DNA of 64,000 bases, from NCBI RefSeq assembly GCF_023017105.1, contig NZ_JALKEV010000005.1, positions 1 through 64,000 on the forward strand. The letters are read 5' to 3'. Source of the stretch: Halalkalibacter sp. APA_J-10(15). GTDB lineage: Bacteria; Bacillota; Bacilli; Bacillales; Bacillaceae_D. The stretch's first letter is position 1, and the number at the start of each line of letters is the position of its first letter. The notes below the pieces were generated by a model, which saw only the letters and a program-made list of their open reading frames with translations, ran no database searches and was not told the DNA's origin. Positions 16,790 through 27,800 of this stretch are shown here, piece by piece. Made by a program: the position numbers and the translations under genes.

Positions 16790-17341
16790 ATGAATGGACA
16801 AAACAAGATTGAATGTGGATGTTCCACATCTTCAACAACAGCTTCTAGTATTGATAAACGTAGAATTACTGTAGACTTTTTAGAGCTCGATATGACGCGT
16901 GTTGGAGCATCGAGCTGCAGTACTTGCACAAGCGTAGAAGAGCAGGTGAGTCAAGTTCTCGAAGAGGTGAAACCGATTTTGGAAAAGGTGGATACGATAA
17001 TCGAGTTTAAGAAAACACTCGTTCAAAGTTTAGAACAGGCTAAGGCATTACACTTTAAAGCATCGCCTACTATAAGGATTGCTGAAACGGAAATAATCCC
17101 AACAAAGGGTGATGTCCTTGGCTTAGAAGATAGATATTGGGAGTGGCAAGGAAATGATCATCCAACTCCACCATCAGGTTTAATTATCGATGCGTTATTA
17201 CGAGCCTATGTGGGGGATAAGAACGTTCCAGAATTGGCAACTGAAGTTTTTCAGGTGTCTAACTCCCTAAAAGCATATTTTGCTAAACAATCTACCGATG
17301 AATTGTCTACTGAAAAAGCTAATGATTGTGGTTGCCCATAA
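16790..17341 (+). CDS. DUF2703-type cysteine-rich protein
   Basis: The 183-residue soluble protein has the DUF2703 pattern: a strand VDFLELDM, the pair SSCSTC (near residue 45), a helix EEQVSQVLEEVKPILEK, and a later stretch about EIIPTKGDV. Cysteine clusters also occur at the N-terminus (ECGCS) and the extreme C-terminus (DCGCP). The domain is of unknown function and, as far as I recall, is often found near arsenic or mercury genes. The neighbouring Cys-rich MarR regulator and shared operator fit a thiol-reactive metal or metalloid response, but this is inference. Confidence 0.7.
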   Translation: MNGQNKIECGCSTSSTTASSIDKRRITVDFLELDMTRVGASSCSTCTSVEEQVSQVLEEVKPILEKVDTIIEFKKTLVQSLEQAKALHFKASPTIRIAETEIIPTKGDVLGLEDRYWEWQGNDHPTPPSGLIIDALLRAYVGDKNVPELATEVFQVSNSLKAYFAKQSTDELSTEKANDCGCP

Positions 17342-17366
17342 GAGTGAAACTTTTATATAGGAGATC

Positions 17367-17420
17367 ATGTACGTGGCAGATTCAGATGCTTTGGACAACA
17401 GAATAGTTTCATACAATTAA
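17367..17420 (+). CDS. Possible 17-residue peptide or gene remnant
   Basis: Behind ATAGGAG an ATG starts the 17 codons MYVADSDALDNRIVSYN. It follows the DUF2703 gene by 25 bp. It is probably the stub of a lost third gene of this unit. Confidence 0.2.
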   Translation: MYVADSDALDNRIVSYN

Positions 17421-17434
17421 ACATGATCGTCATG

Positions 17435-17465
17435 GTTGGTTGAAAGTGTCTTACTTTCAACCGAC
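17435..17465 (+). terminator. Stem-loop after the MarR/DUF2703 unit
   Basis: GTTGGTTGAAAGT (17435-17447) pairs with ACTTTCAACCGAC (17453-17465), 12 Watson-Crick pairs plus one G-U, around a GTCTT loop. There is no strong T tract, so it may be a weak terminator or an mRNA-stabilising hairpin. Confidence 0.5.
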
Positions 17466-17548
17466 CTTAAAATCATTGTAGGCGCTTCAGTAAAAAAATA
17501 CTAATGATAGTGTCTATAAAGGAGGAAACAATTTATCTCTTCTAAAGT

Positions 17549-18586
17549 TTAGTACGCTAATTTTCTTTGACTACTTATTTGCAAACAGTTATTCAACATG
17601 TCTTCAATCTCATCATTGTTCAATTCAGAACCGATGAATAAGAATTCAGTTAAGATGTCATCTGATTTGTCAGGATCAACGTCTATCGTGTCCACTAGGA
17701 TCGAGGTTCCGACTTGAGAAATGGTATGTTGTTCGTGTGTAGATGGATTATAGCATTTTCCTTTCATGCGAAACACCTCATTAGGCAGTAATTTGAAAAA
17801 GTTCTCTAATCGTGTAAAGTCAATAGGGAAAACGCTCTGATAAACAAATGTGTCAATCCCATGTTGTCCAATCATGTCTAAGTTTCTCCTCGATAAAAAG
17901 AGTTTAATTTGATCACTATACAACTGATCAGTTGTTTTAATAGGAATGAGAGACTCTAGATTCATGTCCCAGTTCGTGATCTCGTTAAACCTCCTTATAG
18001 CGACATTCGGTTGCAAGTTTTGTATGAACGAAGTTAATTCAGCCAAGCGCTCAGCTGAAATTTGGTCTGCGTTCGTTAAATAAATGGTTCCTGCATGCTC
18101 AAGCTGCTGAATAAGTGTCTCGCCAAACGTATATTCCAGAGAAAGTGCAGCGTCCATTTCATTCGGTTGAATGCTGTATTCTGAAAAAAATGTATTCCAA
18201 AATTCCCTAGTGTTTAATACATGAATATGGGAATGATGAATGTGTCTTAAAGATGCTAGGCTTCCGATAAGAACATCAAGATTTGCAATTGGATACAAAT
18301 CTAAAATGATTTCTTCGACATGTTCGCTAAAAAGCTCCTCTTCTAGTACAGGAATTAGATTGGCTGTCTTATTTACTTCTATATGGTGTATAGCTTCAGT
18401 CATAAAAAGTGAAAGAGAAAAGGGGTCTTCATCTGAATGGCAAACGAGCTCAACATCCGTAGGACGATAGAGAACCACTTTAATAGTTGATTCTTTTCCT
18501 AGCATTTTTTTTATGAACTCGCTTTTATCTCTTAAAGAAAAGCCTGTTATGACGGTGAGAGTTTTTTGTTTTTCCAAACTGCACAC
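17549..18586 (-). CDS. CobW/COG0523-like protein with degenerate GTPase motifs
   Basis: The 345-residue protein has the layout of CobW-type metallochaperones: an N-terminal G-domain-like region (TLTVITGFSL ...) and a C-terminal CobW_C-like domain (DTFVYQSVFPIDFTRLENFF onward). It follows rpsN by 24 bp in an operon behind a Zur-like box, the context of zinc-starvation chaperones. Two hallmark elements are absent: the Walker A GxxGxGKT/S is replaced by GFSLRDKSE, and I find no CxCC metal motif. It may be a non-GTP-hydrolysing paralogue or bind partners in place of zinc. The start TGCAGTTTGG context is weak. Confidence 0.65.
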   Translation of the reverse strand: MCSLEKQKTLTVITGFSLRDKSEFIKKMLGKESTIKVVLYRPTDVELVCHSDEDPFSLSLFMTEAIHHIEVNKTANLIPVLEEELFSEHVEEIILDLYPIANLDVLIGSLASLRHIHHSHIHVLNTREFWNTFFSEYSIQPNEMDAALSLEYTFGETLIQQLEHAGTIYLTNADQISAERLAELTSFIQNLQPNVAIRRFNEITNWDMNLESLIPIKTTDQLYSDQIKLFLSRRNLDMIGQHGIDTFVYQSVFPIDFTRLENFFKLLPNEVFRMKGKCYNPSTHEQHTISQVGTSILVDTIDVDPDKSDDILTEFLFIGSELNNDEIEDMLNNCLQISSQRKLAY

Positions 18587-18610
18587 ATCCCTATCCTGTT
18601 CTCAAGCATT

Positions 18611-18880
18611 TTACCAGCTCGATTTCTTTACTCCTGGAATTTGCCCTTTGTGAGCAAGTTCTCTAAAAGCAATCCTTGATAGTCTAAATTTACGAAGAAC
18701 GCTTCGAGGTCTACCTGTCATCTCACATCTTCTAGTCAAACGGCTAGGTGCTGAATCTCGCGGGAGCTTACTAAGTGCTATATAATCCCCTTTCTCTTTT
18801 AGTTCTTTCCTTTTTTCTGCATAACGAGCAACAAGTTCTTCTCTTTTCTTTTCCTTTGCAATTTTCGATTTTTTTGCCAT
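18611..18880 (-). CDS. rpsN: 30S ribosomal protein S14, zinc-independent form
   Basis: The 89-residue S14 has the long form without CxxC zinc-ribbon pairs; its only cysteine is in [16 protein letters not shown]. It ends in the universal [11 protein letters not shown]. In bacilli this paralogue replaces zinc-binding S14 when zinc is scarce, freeing zinc and keeping ribosome assembly going. The Zur-like box upstream and the CobW-like gene downstream support that role. Confidence 0.9.
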   Translation of the reverse strand: MAKKSKIAKEKKREELVARYAEKRKELKEKGDYIALSKLPRDSAPSRLTRRCEMTGRPRSVLRKFRLSRIAFRELAHKGQIPGVKKSSW

Positions 18881-18904
18881 AATGTAGCCACTCTCCTATG
18901 ATAA

Positions 18905-18919
18905 TCAAAATCATTACGA
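18905..18919 (-). promoter_or_regulatory. Zur-type operator
   Basis: On the minus strand TCGTAATGATTTTGA closely follows the Bacillus Zur consensus TCGTAATnATTACGA, with one half-site perfect. It lies 25 bp before the zinc-independent rpsN. Repression when zinc is sufficient is expected. Confidence 0.65.
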
Positions 18920-18984
18920 TTTATATGATAAATGATTACAAGTGTAAAGTAAAGTTTTAATAATAAGAAAGTTAAAAATTCCAT

Positions 18985-19845
18985 TATTCACTAAAAGAAA
19001 CTAATAATGATAAAATAAGGATAATTATCGTTTGAGGACAGTATATTTGAATATTTAGATTATCCATTGATTGAAAATCTACATGTTTATAAAGCGAAGG
19101 ATCTCACAAAAGATATTAAAATTTAACACTTTCTAAATCAGACTTCTGTATTACCTGATAATTTCCGTCCATTTCTCGAGAAGTTCTTAGTGGTTCAAAT
19201 TATAGCTTAACGCCAGAGGAGGCTATCTTGGGCGAAAAAACAAGAAAAATCGCACTTCCCACCAAGTGAGCGATGAGATATGGTGTTGGAATTGATTATG
19301 GTTACGGATTTTTAAAGATGGAAAGGTTATGCAAATTACTTAAGGAGCATAACTAGCCTCTTTCATTTATTGATCAGGAAATGAATCTCCAATGAAAAAT
19401 TATCAAATAGTGTCTCCCCTTAGCAGCAAAAGCTAGATTTTGTCCGGTTATAGACAAATAATTGAGCAGGTTGTTCCACATTTTTTCCAGTGGTAAGCTT
19501 TAATTGAAAGTGCAAACGAAGAGAGTTTTGCTGAATTTTGACAAGTTTTATGAGCTAATTGCCCCCGAAACCTACCATTGAGTCCAAGCGCATCTTGTTA
19601 ACTACGCTAATGATTATCCTTTATTACTATTCTCTTAACAAGTCAAGTCAGAAATAGAGCTATGGAAACCCGCTACAATAAGATGAAAACGGTTTAATAG
19701 ACAACTTTCTTTGTCATGAAGATCATTGGCAATTATTGAAGTATGCTTACTATCACGTGATTGCTAAAAATTGAACGAAAAAGAATTTCATTACGTGCGA
19801 TCAGGAATTGACAATAAATATTATATAATAAGGGAGATGGTTTTT
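18985..19845. other. 860-bp stretch of decayed coding sequence
   Basis: No intact gene. It includes the serine-hydrolase remnant at 19049-19356 and a near-match to a catabolite-response element (TGAAAACGGTTTAA, 19684-19697; 13 of 14 positions of TGWAANCGNTNWCA) about 150 bp ahead of the GH5 gene. TTGACA (19809-19814) lies near TATAAT-like sequence, but the spacing is too short for a normal promoter. Confidence 0.3.
19049..19356 (+). pseudogene. Probable beta-lactamase-like serine hydrolase remnant
   Basis: The frame gives YKAKDLTKDIKI, a TAA at 19124-19126, then HFLNQTSVLPDNFRPF. After a shift comes SNYSLTPEEAILGEKTRK, a TGA, and then RYGVGIDYGYGF. The pattern DITIRHLLNQTSGLPD is characteristic of serine hydrolases related to class C beta-lactamases. 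Several frameshifts and stops show it is dead. Confidence 0.35.
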
Positions 19846-21543
19846 ATGAAGGAAGTAGGAAGAGTGCTTAAATTGTTGCTAGTCGTCATGTTCGTGATAC
19901 CGGTTTTGCTGAGTGGTCATTCGGCAGAGGCATGGACAGGGATGCCGATGGACAAGCTTCAGGTAAGTGGCAATCAGCTTGTGAACAGTAGTGGACAAAC
20001 AGTTTTGCTGAATGGATGGCATCAACCATCTGGCTCTTATTGGACATATCAAGGTAGTGACTACTATTTGAATCGGAATGGTGGTAATCGACATGCGGCA
20101 AATTTGGAGTATTTGAAGGATATTAGTGATACTTTTACTGATACTTCACCAAAGTATGGAAACGATCATGGCTGGTATATGAATCAGATCCGCTTATTCA
20201 TTGATCGCGAAGATATGGGGGATGTCGCTGCTGGGACATACAATTTTGCCGGCTTGCAGGAAGTAACTCAAAATGTCATCATTCCTTATGTTGAATATGC
20301 GAAAACTAAAGGTCTGTATGTTACGCTCGGATTGGATTTCACTTTATTTAATGATCAAGCGACGACGCAATCGAATCTAGACAAGTTCAATGAAATTTGG
20401 GGTTACCTAGCATCTAGACCTGAATTAAGAAGTGCGGATCATGTTATGTTTGAAATTGTGAATGAACCAGTTCTATCTTATGCGAATGGGAAGTGGGGCG
20501 GACATCCATCTGACCCTGATTTTGTCGATCATTGGAATGCACTAAGAGATTTCCAGAATTCGATTATCGCGACGATTCGGAATCAAGGAGCGGATAACGT
20601 CATCTGGGCTGCTGGACTTGGTTGGGATCAATATTATCAATTGTGTGCTTCGCATCCGTTGACTGATCCATTGAATAATACAGGATATGCTGTTCATTGG
20701 TATCCTGGATATGGTGCTAATGATGATTACGCTACCTTACAGCAACAATGGGATACGAACATTAAGCCTTGTGCTGATCATTACCCAATTAATATAACGG
20801 AAACGACTTGGTATAAATGGCAACCAGGCGATCCGGAGTATTGGCACTTGTTCGATGGGACGAATGAAGGCTTCGGAAAAAATACGAAGGGTATTTTTAC
20901 TGACGCAGGAAATGTCAGCATCGCTGTTCATATGAATGGTTTCTTACTAGAGCCTGGTTTACGTAGTACGTTTGCCGATCCGACGGCTGATTTGAAGTAC
21001 GACGGTGATCCTGCACGGGACGCGATGGCACGGTTTATTTTTGAGTGGTATTATGAACGCGCACAGCTCTATCCGTGGAATGGTGTTTGGAATGGTATCC
21101 ACAATGGTGCGACCTATAAGTTGCAAAATCGTGCTTCTGGAAAGATGATTGATGTACCAGGTGGTCAAAATAACAATGGACTTCAGCTTCAGCAGTGGGC
21201 AGACAACAATGCGACAGCACAGCAATGGGTCGTAGATGATATGGGGTCATATAATAATATTTACAGGTTGGCAAGTGTAAGTTCATCAGACAACAAGGTG
21301 ATGGATGTTCGAAATGGGTCGAGCCAAAATGGTGAGGCTATTCAATTGATGAGTGATTTTGGAAATAGTGCGCAACAGTTCAGGTTAATTAGGCGGAGTA
21401 ATGGTTATTGGAGTATTTTTAATGTAAACAGTAACAAAGCAGTCGAGGTTGCTGGCTCATCATCGGCCGATGGTGCTCAACTGCAGCAAAATATGTACCG
21501 TGGAGACTTACATCAACAATGGGATTTAATTAGAATCAATTAA
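19846..21543 (+). CDS. Secreted GH5-type glycoside hydrolase with ricin-type lectin module
   Basis: The 565-residue protein starts at 19846 behind AGGGAG. It has a signal peptide (cleavage likely after HSAEA, near residue 29), a GH5 clan-A barrel (about 35-420) and a C-terminal ricin-type trefoil (about 423-565) with repeated QxW-like motifs (LQLQQW, TAQQW, LHQQW). The acid/base Glu is in EIVNEP (Glu207) and the nucleophile in NITETTWY (Glu319); HWYPGY carries the conserved barrel His. GH5 enzymes cut beta-linked glucans, mannans or xylans; the exact substrate is not evident. It stands alone, with its own terminator. Confidence 0.85.
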   Translation: MKEVGRVLKLLLVVMFVIPVLLSGHSAEAWTGMPMDKLQVSGNQLVNSSGQTVLLNGWHQPSGSYWTYQGSDYYLNRNGGNRHAANLEYLKDISDTFTDTSPKYGNDHGWYMNQIRLFIDREDMGDVAAGTYNFAGLQEVTQNVIIPYVEYAKTKGLYVTLGLDFTLFNDQATTQSNLDKFNEIWGYLASRPELRSADHVMFEIVNEPVLSYANGKWGGHPSDPDFVDHWNALRDFQNSIIATIRNQGADNVIWAAGLGWDQYYQLCASHPLTDPLNNTGYAVHWYPGYGANDDYATLQQQWDTNIKPCADHYPINITETTWYKWQPGDPEYWHLFDGTNEGFGKNTKGIFTDAGNVSIAVHMNGFLLEPGLRSTFADPTADLKYDGDPARDAMARFIFEWYYERAQLYPWNGVWNGIHNGATYKLQNRASGKMIDVPGGQNNNGLQLQQWADNNATAQQWVVDDMGSYNNIYRLASVSSSDNKVMDVRNGSSQNGEAIQLMSDFGNSAQQFRLIRRSNGYWSIFNVNSNKAVEVAGSSSADGAQLQQNMYRGDLHQQWDLIRIN

Positions 21544-21565
21544 TGAAGAGTTAAAAGATAAAAGG

Positions 21566-21606
21566 GTTCCTATGAGGGAAGAAATAACCTTATAGGAACT
21601 TTTTTT
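21566..21606 (+). terminator. Terminator of the GH5 gene
   Basis: GTTCCTAT (21566-21573) pairs with ATAGGAAC (21592-21599), followed by seven T residues. It isolates the GH5 transcript from the biosynthetic locus that starts 270 bp downstream. No clear promoter for that locus could be picked out in 21607-21877. Confidence 0.75.
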
Positions 21607-21877
21607 ATATTTTACATGTTACTAAAAGAATTAATGGTGTCCTGAGCATTTGCTGAAGATGATGTCAATATAACGAACAAGCTTTGCTGGTTGGAATCTC
21701 CGCCTATGACTGTTAAGCAATAGTAGAAAGCCAAAAATAAAAAATTCTATAAAAACCTAAAATTAACATAAAATTAAAAGAAACTAAATTTTAGTATAAC
21801 AATTGAGGAGTAATATTGAGGTTGTACAAAAAATAACAATCTGTTTTCAATTAGTTGTATGTTAAGGAGGGAGATAA

Positions 21878-24800
21878 ATGATCAAAGAACTGTCTGAAAA
21901 ACAAATGAAAATCTATGAAGTCATTTCAAAAGTGACTGGTTATCAAATAGATGACTTAGAAGAAGATTTTTATCTAGAGGGTGATTTAGGGTTAGATTCG
22001 ATTAAAATGATCACGCTTGTAAATGAGCTTATGAAGCTAATCCCCGCATCTCAGTATGAAATGTTTGTTAAAAAGTACCCATTTGAAGTAATTATGCGGT
22101 TAGAAACCCTTGCTGAGCTTAGTGATTTATTCAATGTATCTTTAGTGGAAGAGAACAATACCCCTAAGATGAATCCTCAACATTCCTCAAATACAACTTA
22201 CGTATATCAAATGATCTCAGACATTACAGGCTATCCGATTCAAGATATGGAAAAGGGCTTATATTTAGAAGCAGATTTAGGTTTAGATTCAATAAAAATG
22301 ATTACGCTTATGAACGAGCTAATGAAAAAAGTACCTCCAGAAAAAATGGCGGAGTTTCAAGAGCAATTCCCTATGGAACGACTGATGACCTTTGAAACGG
22401 TTGAAGATATTTGCTTATTATTGGATCAAGTTGATGGCTTTGAAAATGGTCAAACAGGTTTAGCGATTACAAATCGAATTCAGGGCACAAATAGTGGGGG
22501 ATTTTCAAATGGAACGTTAGAGATGGCTGATGCTCAATATACATTTTTAATTTCTTATCAGGCCGTTTCTACTCTTTCAATTACTACCGGAGTTAGACTT
22601 ACAGGATATATAAATGAAGATCACCTTTGGAAAGCGTGGAACAAATTAATTGAATATCACCCTATTCTTCGAGCTGTTTTTAGTAAACCACAACATGCTA
22701 ATAGCTTTAAAGATTTTCAACTTCGTCTACTAGACCATGTGAAACCTCCAAAAATCATACAAGAAGATCTCACACATATGACTCCCAATGCACAACAACA
22801 ATTTATGAATGAATGTTTTAAGGAATCATTAAATAAAAAATGTAATATATTTGAGTGGCCACTTCATCGGGTACGATTATTTCGGTTAGCTGAAACTACT
22901 TTTCAAATTATCATTGAAAACGTTCATTTAATATCGGATGGATTAGGAAATCAAATATTTATCCGAGATTTACTAACTTTTTATGATTCTATAGTATCAG
23001 GAAAAACGATAGAAAGACCACCTCTTACTACAATAGAATATAACGACATCATATCCAAATTAAATCAATGGTCAGATGAAAGTGAACAGCGTCATTTAAA
23101 GAAGTATTTACACGAACAAGGTCGACCAAAGTATCTATTTCAATTACCTGAATATAAGAAGGAGCATTCAGAAGACAACGAAGCATTTATAACAACAGCG
23201 ATACAAAAAAGAGTTCTTAATGCATCAACAGTCAATCGTCTTATGGAAGTGGCAAAACAGCAACGAGTTTCTTTATTTGTATTATTACTAACAGCTTACT
23301 TAGAAGTGATAAAAGCTTACGATGAAAAAAGCGAGCAGGTTATACTGAATATTCCAACATCTGGAAAGGTTTATCCTCATGTGGATGCCTCACCTCTTTT
23401 GGGAACCTTTGCTCAAAACCTAGCCTTAACTTTTAAATTAAGAGGTAAGGACGAGAGTTTAGAGGATATGGTTCAACGTATTCAACGAGAAATGATTGGT
23501 CATCTTGCTTCAGGTATGGATCGAGCGCAAAATCATCAAGCGGCACTTATGGCGAAGGATCAAATTCAATTAATAAATGGTGAGATGTCAACGACAACAA
23601 AAGGGTTTGTTCAATCTTCATTAAAATCAAACCTTTATTTATCGTATGTAGGAGAGGTTCAATTAGAAAAACAGTACGGTGAATGCCACGTATATGATTA
23701 TGAATCATATACGTGTACAAACCCTGGAACTATTGATTTACTCGTGGAATGCTTCCATGGGCAAATGATTTTCACCGCAAACTATGACCAATATTCTTTT
23801 GATGCAGAATTCATTACGAAGCATCTTAATAAACTTGAGGAAATGGTAGAGACAGTTACATATTTAGAGCAGCTTGAAGAAGTGAAAGAGCTCTCATCCA
23901 TTGAATATGTACCCAATATTAGAGAAAAAGTAGCTAACGTGATGAAGGAAGTCTGCGGTATCCATGTTAATGATGACATGATTAATAAAGATTTAGATGC
24001 AGAGCTAGGCTTAGATTCTTTAGAACGTATTCGGCTTGTAGCTAAGCTAGAAAAGCTATTTAGTAATGCGGACAGACAATCGTTATTTGAGTGTAGAACG
24101 GTATCAGAATTTATCGGGCAAATAAATAAGATGAACAAAAACATTTCAGTAGCAGGTGAAATGTTGATTCATGAACAAATAAAAAGGCAAAGCGAAAGGA
24201 CGCCAAATGCTATAGCAATATCACATAGAACAGAACAAGTAACATACAAAGAGTTGCATGAACGATCGAATCAATTAGCACATTATTTACGGTCGTTAGG
24301 TGTGCGAAAAGGTTCACATATTGGTATCTTTGTTTATCCCGGAACAGCGATGATAGTTGGCATGCTTGCCGTTATGAAAGCAGGAGCCACTTATATTCCT
24401 ATTGATCCAACGTATCCCGATAAGCGAATAGAGTATATTGTAACCCATTCGGAAGTTCAGACGATTATTTGTGATCAAGAAACTCTTCTTCAAGCAATAA
24501 CCTGTGGAACGGTTCAAACTATTTTGTCATTAGATGACATTGAAATGGATATGAAAAGAGAACATTCTCTCATTTCAAAAGCAGATTGGATAACAGAGGA
24601 GAAATCAGACTTAGAGTTATCATACTCAGCTGATGATGTCATGGTTATTTTATATACATCTGGATCTACAGGTAACCCTAAGGGGGTTATGCTTTCACAG
24701 CGTGGGTTTATGAATCGACTGAGCTGGCATCAAAAGCAATTTCAATTACAAGAGGGAGACCGAGTTGCTCAGAAAACATCATGTTGTTTTGATATCTCAG

Positions 24801-27800
24801 TTTGGGAGTTGTTTTGGCCACTTATGTATGGTGGAACCGTATGTCCAGTTGAAAATAGTATTGTTAAAAATCCTTGGGCGTTAGCAAAATGGATTGAAGT
24901 GAATCGAATAAACTATTTACATTTTGTTCCCTCGTTATTTGGTGAATTTTTATACGCATTGGAAAATGAACCTTATCAATTTAGCCATTTAAAATGGCTA
25001 TTATTCAGTGGCGAAGCTTTGACAATGGCGTTAATACGAAAGTGGATGTATCAGCATGGGACGAAAGTGAATTTAGCAAATCTTTATGGGCCTACTGAAG
25101 CATCGATTGATGTTACTTGTTATGTAATCAATCGCCTTTCTGAAGAAAGTGACGAAAATATTGTTCCAATTGGTCATGCAATTGATAATGTTTCTATTAA
25201 GCTATTAGATGAGCAAATGAGAGAGGTCAAAAAAGGAGAGACCGGTCACCTGTGGATAGGTGGGTCCCAACTGGCAAAAGGATACTATAAGGATAGAAAA
25301 AAAACAGAGGAATCCTTTTACAAAAATCCATTTCCTGACGTGAATAGTGAGTATATATATAAAACAGGCGATTTGGCAAGAGAGAGGGAGGACGGATGCT
25401 TAGAATTTCATGGCAGAATTGATTCACAAATAAAACTTCGTGGTTTTAGAATTGAATTGGGAGAAATAGAAGCTGTTTTAGTGAAGCAAGAAGGTGTCGT
25501 TGAAGCAGCAGTCGTTGTTCAAGATACGAATATTCAGCCTAAATTAGTTGCGTGTATAGTCGGTAACCGAGATCATCAAGAACTTCTAAAAAATCTAAGG
25601 AATCAATTGCCAAGCTATATGATTCCTCATCGAATTGAGACATTTATACGCTTGCCCAAAAACTTAAATGGAAAGATAGATCGAAAGGTATTACTTGATC
25701 AATTAGCAAGTGATACCAAGGGGAAGATAACTTATACGTATCCACTTGCTCCAGCTCAAAAGTGGCTTACAACTTATTATGAGTATCCTTATAGCTGGAC
25801 AGGCTATACGCAATTCATTTATAAACAGCCATTACAGCTAGAAATGTTTAATCAGTCTTTAACGATTATTGCAAATCGATATGAGGTTTTGCGTTGCTTT
25901 TTACAACTAGAAGGAAATGTTTGGAGGCAACATATAATCCCTTCAGTCGAAAAAATAGAAGCTGAATGGTATGATACGAGATTTATACAAGATGATGAAC
26001 GTGCGCACTTTCAGCAGAAGCTAATTGATCAAACGATTGAGCGTTTAAGTGCTGAACAGTGGCCTTTATGGAAAGTCTTGGTATTGAAAATAGACGAGGA
26101 TAGATATTCCATTGCAGTAGTCGGTCATCACCTTATCTCTGATGTGGTGACAAATCATCTACTGTTTAAGGAGATATGGAGTGTCTATAGGCTGCTTTTG
26201 GAGGAAAAAGAAGTTAAACTACAGCCAGATCATAGTTATACACAATTTATTCAGGATATTGAGGAAAAGAAAAATCGATATAAATCTAATTATGTTTCCT
26301 ATTGGAATGGACAGTTAATGGATTTTAATCGATTAAAAATGCCTTTGGACTTCCAAAAAGGAGAAAATATCGAAGAGTCAGCTCAATTGGAGAGCTTTAT
26401 ATTATCGAAGCAGCAAACGTCTATTCTTCGAAATAATGTTAAAAAGGACTTTCAAACAAACCTTTATCCAATTGTACTTGCGCCTTTATATAAGCTCATT
26501 CGTTATGAAACAAATCAAGACAATATTATGATTAGTCATCGTGTTCATGGAAGAGATCTAGGAGATAACAAGCGATATATAGAGGTTCCTGGTAATTTTT
26601 CAGTGAACTACCCTTTAGGTATTCTGATGAATGAGAAGGAGGGTTGGCTCGAGCTCGTTCGACGTATTCAACATAAAATGGATGAAGTGCCTCTTAAAGG
26701 GGTAAGTTATGACTTAATTTCTGACCAAATACCTAATCACTTGTATCCTGATAACAAACTAACTGATATAAGAGTCAATTATTTAGGAAACAGAGATTTG
26801 CCACAGCTTGATTTGTTTGAGTTTTCTAAAGAGCATGTTGACCGCCGTTATTCAAATGGAGGTCAAAAACGTGCAGCGGTGTTTGAGTTTTTCCTGTCGG
26901 TCGTTGATGGACAATTCACCCTGGACATAGAGTATTCTAATAACCTTTTTCAACGTTCAACAGTTAAGCGTTTAGGAAATCAATATATGCGTTACTTAGA
27001 GGAATTAATTCATTCGGCTTCAATTAACAAACAACCGAGTGAAAAGCAATCGTTACCATATGTAAAAAGAACCGCTAGTCATAAAGTAGCTCTAATTACA
27101 GGTGGGAGTCGTGGAATCGGTAGAGCAATTGGATTAACGATGGCACGTGAAGGTATTGATGTAGCATTAATGTCTAGGTCTGTCGCAACATTAGGAGAAG
27201 CAACCGAAGAATTTAGAAGTGTAGGAGTTGAACCATTAATTTTATCGGCGGATATTAGCCAGATGTCTAATGTGGAAGAGGCTGTGAATTTTGTTCTGGA
27301 ACGTTATGGGCAGATTGATATTTTGGTAAATAATGCTGGAATCACAAAAGTAGGTGCTATTCATGAAATGACACCTGATGAGTGGAGAAGAATTATTGAG
27401 GTAAATCTTATTGGAACATACAATGTGTGCTATCAGGTGATTCCACATTTTCTAGAAAAGAGTGAAGGCAAGATTATTAATATTGGCTCAGACTCTTCTC
27501 TTATCGGATACCCTTTGATGAGTGCTTATGCGGCATCAAAGCATGCCATTCTCGGGCTGACACGATCGCTATCGGAGGAGCTAAAGGTTCATAACATTCA
27601 AGTTAATGCTGTTTGCCCAGCGTTTGTAGATACTGAGATGACACCGTCTTCTTTTAGAAAAGCAGCAATACCAACTGATCAAATAGCTGATGTAGTAGCC
27701 TTTTTAGCATCAGATAAAGCAGATTGTATAACGGGAGAGGAAATAAAAGTATATGGACAGCAAGACATGTATTGGTTTGGCTCAAAGCAAGTGCCAGTGC

